Shown piece after piece: positions 21,420-28,057 of a DNA stretch of 28,057 nucleotides. The notes beneath the pieces are model-generated. The model was given only the letters and a program-made list of their open reading frames with translations. It did no database searches and was not told the DNA's origin. Position numbers and translations under genes: made by a program. How positions within the stretch are numbered: position 1 is the first letter of the stretch; the number at the start of each line of letters is the position of its first letter. The stretch covers positions 1-28,057 of the IMG/VR virus record IMGVR_UViG_3300030117_006016. One strand, written 5' to 3'. The DNA is from a virus.

Positions 21420-22753
21420 TGGCAGGTGAAGGTATAGCGGCGCAGCAGATGCTTCAGCAGCAAGCAGCTCTAGAGCAGCGCAATGCAGCAATGCAGAACA
21501 TGATGAAGCAGCAAGCTGCATCACAGATTATGCGTCAAATTGCCACAAGTGAAGTTCAGCGGTCTATGGCCCTAGACAGGCAGCGCGGGCAAGCGCTTCA
21601 ATCAGGGGCAGACCGCCAGGCGCGTCGAGATGTTGGGCAGTCTAGGATGGAGATGCAGAAAGACCTCGAAGAGAAGCAAAAGCTGCTTGGCTTAATTGGC
21701 GGAGCAGCGGAAGCTGCGGGGGCTCTGGGCGGTTATCTTCAGTCGCAAAACGCTTTAGAGGAAGCTCAATTTCAAGGGCGAATGGAAGCAGCCGCTCTTG
21801 ACCCAGAGGTTGATGATTTTTCTCAGTTTAACCCAGAAGATGTTGCGGCCCTTCAGGCGATGTCAAAAGCGCAAACACGGGCGGATGCTGACGCCATGGT
21901 GTTTGATGAAGCCGAGCTTGCTGGGGTTATGGGCGACCCGGAGGTTGTTGGTCGAGGCCAAGAGTTGGCAATGAGACAGCAGAGCCTTGAGGATCTTACA
22001 GGGGCAGCAAAGGGCGCAATGTCAAGACCATCTGCTCAGCTAGATCAGCTTTATTCTGACGCGGCAAGAGAGCAGCGACAACAGGATTTGCAATTTGCGA
22101 ATGACCCAGATTCTCGACGAATGCGCCGAGCCACCCACACGCCACAGCTTGATGCTATGCCGACAGAGGCGGAAATGAATCCTGAAGACCTGGCAGCCCT
22201 TAAAGAGTTGGGTGCCGCGTCTCAAATGCCTCTTCAGGAAGATCCGTCAGTAAACATCGGCGAAGAAATAACGGGCGAGGTTGGAAGAGTCGAATCCCTC
22301 ATGGATACAATCCAAGCAGCAAAAGAGGCAATGGGCCGCCCCTCTGGGAGGTTAGACGAGCTTCGATCGGATGCAGCAAGAGAGCGCAGGCAGCAAGATT
22401 TACAATTCGCGAACGATCCAGATTCAAGAAGAATGCGAAGAGCTGTTAATAGGCCCCAGATTGACACAATGGTGACCCCGTCCCAAATGAACCCATCCGA
22501 CCTTGGTGAGTTGATGGAGCTTGGTACGGCGAACCAGGTCCCGATGGAGTTTGATGAGAGGGATGTCGCCCAAACAGCAGCTCAACTCGAACAATTACAA
22601 GTTCTTCGTGAAGCGGGCGAATTGCCCCAGTCCTACTATCTTGACCAACTATACAGAGAGAGAGACCGTGAGCGGAGAATGGCCATCATGAAGGCTTTGG
22701 CAGACATGAGACGGCTTGATCCGAGAGTTACTCCAGTTGAGGGAGGCCGGTAA
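21419..22753 (+). CDS. Internal virion protein with 104-residue tandem repeat
   Basis: The first about 90 residues are Gln/Ala/Met-rich helix, followed by a Gly/Ala segment (LLGLIGGAAEAAGALGGYL, 89-107). Residues 189-274 and 293-378 form a tandem repeat with a period of 104. The 19 residues at 220-238 are identical to 324-342 (QQDLQFANDPDSRRMRRA within), although 13 of the 19 codons differ. It is likely packaged in the head and ejected, by position and composition. ATG overlaps the upstream stop (TAATG). Confidence 0.65.
   Translation: MAGEGIAAQQMLQQQAALEQRNAAMQNMMKQQAASQIMRQIATSEVQRSMALDRQRGQALQSGADRQARRDVGQSRMEMQKDLEEKQKLLGLIGGAAEAAGALGGYLQSQNALEEAQFQGRMEAAALDPEVDDFSQFNPEDVAALQAMSKAQTRADADAMVFDEAELAGVMGDPEVVGRGQELAMRQQSLEDLTGAAKGAMSRPSAQLDQLYSDAAREQRQQDLQFANDPDSRRMRRATHTPQLDAMPTEAEMNPEDLAALKELGAASQMPLQEDPSVNIGEEITGEVGRVESLMDTIQAAKEAMGRPSGRLDELRSDAARERRQQDLQFANDPDSRRMRRAVNRPQIDTMVTPSQMNPSDLGELMELGTANQVPMEFDERDVAQTAAQLEQLQVLREAGELPQSYYLDQLYRERDRERRMAIMKALADMRRLDPRVTPVEGGR
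21983..22552 (+). repeat. Two tandem coding repeats of 312 bp
   Basis: Unit 1 at 21983-22240 and unit 2 at 22295-22552 encode homologous 86-residue blocks offset by 104 codons. The protein sequence is well kept while synonymous sites differ widely, so the duplication is old and selected at the protein level. Confidence 0.85.
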
Positions 22754-23496
22754 TGGCGGATAGTTACTACAGCGACCTTGAAGAGCAGGAATCTCAGGAC
22801 GCGCAAAAGCAAAGATCTAGAGGCGGCCCCGCTGAATTTCTGCAAGGAAGAGCAAGCGCGGAAAAAGCTTACGGTGATATGTTTAGCGAAGGGGATATCG
22901 CTGGAGCAACAAAGAGGGCTTATGCTGATTCTTTAGACGGCGGCGGAATGTTTCGAACTGAAGACATCGAAGCCCAGCTCCGGTCTCAGTACGGCCTTGA
23001 AGGCGACAAGTTGTTTGATTACGCCACCAGGCTCTCCGATGTTGCCCAGGGAAGAACAAAGACTGCGGGGCAGGTCAGGGCAGAGAGGGCGCTTGAAATT
23101 CTCACCGGGGCGCAAAGGGGCAGGGCACGGTCTCAAACGGGCTTCGACACAGCAACAGCCCTTCGCCAAGGGGCTCGTGCGGCGCAGCAAGCAGAGGCAA
23201 CAGGCGAAGAGCAGATTGGTGCTGCCGCTGAATTAGCGCAGCAGCAAGCATCTGCGGACTTAGAGCAACTCTTGATAGCGGGCGAACAGCGAGCACAAGA
23301 CAAATCTTTTGCCATGGCTCAGCTTCAGCAACAGCAGCAAGCGGCAGAGGGGGCTATGTTTGGAAACGTTCTTAGTGGTATTCTTGGTGCGGTTGGGGCT
23401 ATTGCCGGAGGCTCTTTAGGGGGTCCGGCGGGCGCTGCGGCGGGAGCCCAAGGAGGAAGCGCCCTCGGCCAGGGCATTGGCCGGTGGATGGCTTAG
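22753..23496 (+). CDS. Internal virion protein with C-terminal glycine zipper
   Basis: 247 residues: a charged N-terminus (SDLEEQESQDAQKQRSRGG), Arg/Ala/Gln-rich helices (101-200), then a Gly/Ala-rich hydrophobic end (204-244, NVLSGILGAVGAIAGGSLGG). Glycine-zipper tails insert in or cross membranes, so this may be an ejected protein forming part of a channel through the host envelope, similar in place and make-up to internal core proteins of short-tailed phages. GGGAGG precedes the ATG, which overlaps the upstream stop. Function by inference. Confidence 0.62.
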   Translation: MADSYYSDLEEQESQDAQKQRSRGGPAEFLQGRASAEKAYGDMFSEGDIAGATKRAYADSLDGGGMFRTEDIEAQLRSQYGLEGDKLFDYATRLSDVAQGRTKTAGQVRAERALEILTGAQRGRARSQTGFDTATALRQGARAAQQAEATGEEQIGAAAELAQQQASADLEQLLIAGEQRAQDKSFAMAQLQQQQQAAEGAMFGNVLSGILGAVGAIAGGSLGGPAGAAAGAQGGSALGQGIGRWMA

Positions 23497-23505
23497 GAGA
23501 GAGAT

Positions 23506-25593
23506 ATGGCGGATGCATACAAGCAAGCGATGATGCAAGAATACAGCAAAAGAAGGGCCAGCCTTGAGCCCGTTTTTGCGGCAGTGGAGGATGCAAGTGA
23601 CCGACGCGAGCAATTGGCCAGCAAAGACCCGCTTGTAAAGCTTTCCGCAATGGCAGGAAGCCCGGCATTCAGGGCTCAGGCGATGTCGTACGCAAAGCAA
23701 TACCCGGAGAGGGCTGCGGAGTTTAGAGAGCTAGCCTCTTTAGGCCATGTCCCGTCCGGCATTGGCAGGATGAGCGTGGAGACGGAAGAGGGTCTTCAGC
23801 AGTCAATGGAAAGAGAGATAGACCAAGAGCAGCTAATGTCTGTTGAGCCAGAGCAGGCCGAGACAAGCGAAGCCCCCCAGGTGGCAAGCTCGCCATTCGC
23901 AGATGCGGCCGGGCAGGAAAGAGAGCTGACTCTTTACGAGGAAACCCGTCAAACCCTTGATGACTTGAAAAGCCAGATAGAGCAATCGTCGGGCAGGCAA
24001 AAAAAGGTTCTTGAAGGGTATGCTGAAAAGCTTGAGGCGCAAGCCAATCAAGTGGCCGCTGTTCAGCAAGAAGAGGCCGAGAGAGCCGACAGAAGAACTC
24101 GCGCTTTAGAGCTTATGAATCAACGCCATGACGAGGCGGTTGCAAGAGCAAATGATGAGATTCGAAACGCAGAGCGCATGGTTACAAGTCACGAGATTGA
24201 CCCTAACAGGGCGTTTAAAACGACGGGCTCCCGCGTGGCTTCAGCGATTGCCATTGCGATGAGCGCTCTTGGGCAGGGCATGTCTGGCCGAACTGGCCCA
24301 AACACCGCGTATAGGATTATCAATGACGCAATCAATCGAGACATTGATCTTCAGAAAGAGGAGCTTCGAACTCGTAAGGATGTGTTGCGAAATAAGAACA
24401 ACCTCTACGCCAATATGATGTCTCGTTTTGGGCATGAAAGATCTGCTGAAATTGCAACACACCAAGCAGGGCTTGCGGCAGCAAAGCAGAAGGTACTAGC
24501 GCTACAGGCAGCGCATAAAGGGCAAAACGCTCAGGCTGCTGTTTCCGAGGTTTTAGGAAAGATAGAGGCTGATCAAATCAGCAACACAGAAAAGCTCGGA
24601 AAGATCCAAGGGAGCCTTGCTCTCCAAGAATCAAGGGCAGCAAGAACAGGAAGGGGTGCAAGCGGAAATGAGGGCACCATTGCATCCGCGCTGGCAAAGT
24701 TAGACAAGCTTCCAGAGACGTTTAAGAAGGTCGGAAGAATTGAAGGCGCTATTGCGTCAACGCTTTCCGGCTTTGGCCTTGGAGGGCTATTGGCCATGAT
24801 TCCGGGTACTCGTGATGCGGAATTTTACGAAGATGCCAGGAACCTTATCGCAAAAGAAATTACCAGAGCGTTTGACGGTGGCCGACCAACCGATAAAGAT
24901 TTTGCAATTATCTTGGCCCGACTACCTACGTCCATCGAAGGAAAAGAACGAGGCGTTGAAAAGATAGCAAACCTTCGAAAGTTTCTTACGGCAGAAGCAG
25001 GCCCTAGCGGAAGGTTTAAGCCAGGGGAACTAGAGGCTAAATGGGGAAAAACCCTAACAGCAGAGCAGCTTGCGGTCGGAAAAGAGGTAGAAGGCCTTGC
25101 TGGCAAAGAAGACTGGGAATTTTTTACGCCTGAAGGCGGCAAAAAAAAAAGACCTAGAATAGTCAAGCACGAAGGAAAGCTGTCTAGCCAAGATATTGTT
25201 AGCCCATTAGGTGCCGGATTTGACATTAGCTCACATTACGGAATGAGAGATCACCCAATAACGGGAGGAAGAAAGATGCACAAAGGAACTGATTTTGCTG
25301 CACCAAAAAACACCCCCGTTCTCTCCATGCTTGACGGAACTGTTACTTACGCGGGAAACCAGGGGGGCAAGACAGGGTACGTTGTAAAGATTAAAGATGA
25401 ATCGGGCAGAGAGACTAAATTCTTTCACCTAAACCCTGGAAGCTTAAAGGTCAAAAAAGGACAAAAGGTAAAGGCGGGGCAGCACGTCGCAGGTGTTGGA
25501 AACACCGGGGGCTCAACAGGCTATCACCTACATGCGGAATTACTCATCGGGGGCAAGCATGTTGATCTTGCCGATTATCTTGGAGGCGCGTAG
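23506..25593 (+). CDS. Internal virion protein with C-terminal M23 peptidase
   Basis: The 695-residue protein has a charged coiled-coil N-terminal half (about 120-330), hydrophobic Gly/Ala segments near 242-260 and 414-433, and a peptidase M23 (LytM-type) domain at about 570-690. The zinc ligands are visible: HKGTD (H592, D596), FHLNP (H641) and HLHAE (H674, H676). Such domains cleave peptidoglycan cross-links, so it probably opens a path through the cell wall during DNA ejection. TTAGGAG is six bases before the ATG. Confidence 0.85.
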   Translation: MADAYKQAMMQEYSKRRASLEPVFAAVEDASDRREQLASKDPLVKLSAMAGSPAFRAQAMSYAKQYPERAAEFRELASLGHVPSGIGRMSVETEEGLQQSMEREIDQEQLMSVEPEQAETSEAPQVASSPFADAAGQERELTLYEETRQTLDDLKSQIEQSSGRQKKVLEGYAEKLEAQANQVAAVQQEEAERADRRTRALELMNQRHDEAVARANDEIRNAERMVTSHEIDPNRAFKTTGSRVASAIAIAMSALGQGMSGRTGPNTAYRIINDAINRDIDLQKEELRTRKDVLRNKNNLYANMMSRFGHERSAEIATHQAGLAAAKQKVLALQAAHKGQNAQAAVSEVLGKIEADQISNTEKLGKIQGSLALQESRAARTGRGASGNEGTIASALAKLDKLPETFKKVGRIEGAIASTLSGFGLGGLLAMIPGTRDAEFYEDARNLIAKEITRAFDGGRPTDKDFAIILARLPTSIEGKERGVEKIANLRKFLTAEAGPSGRFKPGELEAKWGKTLTAEQLAVGKEVEGLAGKEDWEFFTPEGGKKKRPRIVKHEGKLSSQDIVSPLGAGFDISSHYGMRDHPITGGRKMHKGTDFAAPKNTPVLSMLDGTVTYAGNQGGKTGYVVKIKDESGRETKFFHLNPGSLKVKKGQKVKAGQHVAGVGNTGGSTGYHLHAELLIGGKHVDLADYLGGA

Positions 25594-25595
25594 CA

Positions 25596-28057
25596 ATGCC
25601 AAAGCTCTACGATAGGCAAGCCAACGAGTGGCGAGACATAGCCGACCACCTTGTGGAGGATGCCTACAAGAGCGGGCGATTTCTCTTTAAGAAAGGCGCA
25701 GAGGTTAATGTCCAGTTGCCTGATGGGCGTTACGGGACAGTACCGGCAGAACACCTTGGCGATGTCTTGCAGGCAGGCGGAGCTTACGACCTAGCAGTAG
25801 ACAGACAAGAGCGCATTGAGCAAGCCGAGTATGGCGAAGATCGCGGAATCGAAGCTCTTCTATTAGCCGCCGGAAGGGGCTTAACGTTCGGCCTCTCCGA
25901 CGTGGCTGCTGAGAAGTTCGGTGATTACTCAGAAGAAGAGCTTCGTAAGCTCGAAGAATACAATCCCACTATTAGTGCCGTTGGTGAAATTGGCGGGGCT
26001 GTACTGCCTGCTTTTTTCACTGGCGGCACTTCCACTGCTGCACAAATTCTCTCCAAGGGCACTCTTGCGGGGCAAGCGGCCCGCGCAGGCATTGCTACCG
26101 AGAAAGCAGTCGCTGGCGCCATTGGTCTAGACAAGGCCACATCTGTTGCCGACAAGATGCTCAAGGGCGGAGCTTCTCTTGGCGCAGCCGCAGGTATAGA
26201 GGGTGTTCTCTTCGGCGCGGGCGAAACCATTTCTGAGGAGTTGCTAGGCAGAACAGACAGAACAGCGGAGCAGATGCTGGCCAACATCGGCAGCGTTGGC
26301 CTCCTGTCGGGCGGCATCGGAACCGCCCTTGGCGCTGGCCCAGGGGCGCTTACTAAGGCCTTCCAGGCATTCCATGGCAACAGGTTCTCCAAGGGGCTTG
26401 GCGACAAGGTGGCTCAGTTCTCTGACGACCTGACTGCGGCGATGACCAGTGGCGACAGGGCGACGATTGCCAAGTTTAGAGACCCGGAGTTTTTGGATAG
26501 GTTTATTGACTTCGGAAGCGTCAAGGACAAGACACGCTCCGAAACAGAGTCTTTTGTAAACAACTTTATAGCCAACCTTGAAGAAGCAACCAAAATGGCT
26601 TCTGGCTCAAAAAAGGTTGAATCTATAAGTAAGCTAGTTTCTTCCGAGAATCCCCTTTTAACCATCAGTGAATCCGTAAACTCACTAGGGGCTGTTAAGA
26701 GTGGGCTTGAAAGAATGAAAAAAGACCCGGTGGCTTACGGCACCACCAGGGAGCAGGTGGGGCCGCTGATAGAAGCCGTCGATTTGCAAATTCAAAAAAT
26801 GGGCAAAGCCATCGAGACCCATTTAAAAGACTCGGGGCAACTCCCAAAAGGAGGAAGGGTCGTTTTTAAAGACGGGTCGTTTCATATCAACACGAAAAAG
26901 ACGACCCCTGGGCTAAAGTCAGCAGAGGAGGATATAGACACTCCCCTTGGAGACCTCCCTGAAAAAGACAGGCTCGCGAGAGCGGCGGATGCAAGAAGAG
27001 CCTTTGATGAAGATCGCGAATTTACTCCCCAGCAGGCAGAATTTGAGATTGGAGCAAGAAAGCAAAGCATTGATGAGATTGAGTACGAACTGGAAGATCT
27101 TACAGCGCGACAAGGGGAGCTTTCCGAGAGTGCGCAAGAAGAAATCGACGCCATAAAGGCAGCGAAAGAGGCAGGGGAACTCACAGACAGCGAGGCCGCC
27201 GAGTATATTGGTGAGGTGACCGATCCGGTTAATTACCAGAAAGAACTGATACTCAACCGCATGGAAGAACTAGGGGCTGCCCGTGCGGAACGCCTAGAAG
27301 AGATAGCGTACATTGATAACGTAATGAGGGAGGCCCCGCCCGAAGTGGCCGCCATCCCCACCGACTGGGGCAAGCTGCCCGTCACCATCTTCAACCAGAT
27401 TGACGAGTTTAAAAAAGTTTTAGGAACGTATGCGTACAAGCGCAGACCAGACGAAAAAGTTAGCTTTAACGCATCGAAGGCGATGAAGGAGCTTTACGAT
27501 CGCCTAAAGGTCACGCTGGAAAAGGACAGTCTTTTTGGGGCAGGGGCAGCCGCGCAGAAAGAAGTCAACGCGCCCTACCATAGGCTTCTTGAGTCTTCTC
27601 CAAATTTTCTAAAAAAGTTCGGCAAAAAAGACCTGCATGGCAACTGGGTGGCAGACCCCAGGAAAATTGAAACTTTCATTAAAAGATCTGACCAATTCAA
27701 CGAGGCTGACTCCCTCAATAAACAGTTCTTCGAAGGCACGATTAGCGACTTTCAGGAATTCACGAAAGCAGCTCAAAAGCATTATGGCGACAAGTTTGAA
27801 AAGTTTGCCACCGGAACCCAAGCCATCAACAAGCAATGGGCCGACTTCGGAGAACTTCTCGCAGCACAGAAAGAACTCCGGCACCTATCTCAGGCCAACG
27901 ATAGCTCCATGTCCCTGCTTGCTGGTGGCGCCGCTTACGCCATAGGTGGCATACCAGGCGCTGTTGTGGCTGCCGCAGCTAACGACATCATCCGGCCCGG
28001 AAACGCCATCAGACGGCGCATGGTAATCCACAACATGAAGTCTATGATGACCAAGCG
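25596..28057 (+). CDS. Very large internal virion protein, truncated at the window end
   Basis: The frame is open for 820 codons to the right edge, so the C-terminus is missing. It begins MPKLYDRQANEWRDIADHLV, with GGAGG nine bases upstream. It contains VNVQLPDGRYGTVPAEHL (38-55) and four Gly/Ala hydrophobic segments: GEIGGAVLPAFFTGGTST (about 130-147), 191-211, 233-252 and 772-797. Long charged coiled-coil helices lie between, about 480-570. This matches large DNA-ejection/core proteins of short-tailed phages; a catalytic domain may lie beyond the window. Its Gly/Ala hydrophobic segments suggest membrane passage, by inference. Confidence 0.68.
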   Translation, partial: MPKLYDRQANEWRDIADHLVEDAYKSGRFLFKKGAEVNVQLPDGRYGTVPAEHLGDVLQAGGAYDLAVDRQERIEQAEYGEDRGIEALLLAAGRGLTFGLSDVAAEKFGDYSEEELRKLEEYNPTISAVGEIGGAVLPAFFTGGTSTAAQILSKGTLAGQAARAGIATEKAVAGAIGLDKATSVADKMLKGGASLGAAAGIEGVLFGAGETISEELLGRTDRTAEQMLANIGSVGLLSGGIGTALGAGPGALTKAFQAFHGNRFSKGLGDKVAQFSDDLTAAMTSGDRATIAKFRDPEFLDRFIDFGSVKDKTRSETESFVNNFIANLEEATKMASGSKKVESISKLVSSENPLLTISESVNSLGAVKSGLERMKKDPVAYGTTREQVGPLIEAVDLQIQKMGKAIETHLKDSGQLPKGGRVVFKDGSFHINTKKTTPGLKSAEEDIDTPLGDLPEKDRLARAADARRAFDEDREFTPQQAEFEIGARKQSIDEIEYELEDLTARQGELSESAQEEIDAIKAAKEAGELTDSEAAEYIGEVTDPVNYQKELILNRMEELGAARAERLEEIAYIDNVMREAPPEVAAIPTDWGKLPVTIFNQIDEFKKVLGTYAYKRRPDEKVSFNASKAMKELYDRLKVTLEKDSLFGAGAAAQKEVNAPYHRLLESSPNFLKKFGKKDLHGNWVADPRKIETFIKRSDQFNEADSLNKQFFEGTISDFQEFTKAAQKHYGDKFEKFATGTQAINKQWADFGELLAAQKELRHLSQANDSSMSLLAGGAAYAIGGIPGAVVAAAANDIIRPGNAIRRRMVIHNMKSMMTK

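Overview
The window looks like part of the genome of a double-stranded DNA tailed bacteriophage, probably an uncultivated short-tailed (podovirus-like) phage. It carries a terminase, portal, scaffold, capsid, connector and tail-nozzle series, and then very large Gln/Ala-rich internal virion proteins instead of a tape measure, tail tube or sheath. Ribosome binding sites are of the ordinary bacterial type, so the host is a bacterium; I cannot name it. No integrase, DNA polymerase, RNA polymerase, holin, tRNA or CRISPR array is visible, and the last gene runs off the right edge, so this is not the whole genome.

Layout. (1) 1-2704, plus strand: a short replication operon with a ribbon-helix-helix protein, a primase-polymerase fused to a helicase-like ATPase, and a VRR-NUC nuclease, in overlapping or closely spaced frames. 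(2) 2722-7903, minus strand: sixteen small, tightly packed, mostly unrecognised genes (probably early, host-directed). The only family hint is a GP88-like cysteine protein; a few others have zinc-ribbon-like cysteine clusters or coiled coils. Many of these genes share a distinctive leader, TTGAAAGGGTA plus a fixed spacer before ATG, and two look-alike promoters drive the block leftward. (3) 7904-8975: about 1.07 kb without a convincing gene. It is a divergent control region with a leftward promoter at its left end and a rightward promoter at its right end. Between them lie GA-repeat and AT-rich tracts, tandem decamers, palindromes and nested inverted repeats, and it may also hold a replication origin. 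(4) 8976-11835, plus: a helix-turn-helix protein, an acidic small protein, a GNAT-like protein, an AT-hook-like protein, the large terminase and a small acidic protein. (5) 11840-16407, plus: portal, scaffold, major capsid and two small head genes, closed by an intrinsic terminator. (6) 16451-28057, plus: connector, a small beta protein, a 1316-residue nozzle-like protein with inserted modules, then four internal virion or DNA-ejection proteins. One of these has a 104-residue tandem repeat and another ends in an M23 peptidase.

How it fits together. The left operon would prime and unwind phage DNA. The leftward small genes probably act early. The rightward operon, controlled from 8901-8929 under an apparent operator, makes the packaging motor, head, short tail and ejection proteins. 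The most notable unexplained signals are the repeated leader of the leftward genes and the duplicated composite operator (TTGCCATA plus TACATGTA) in the control region.
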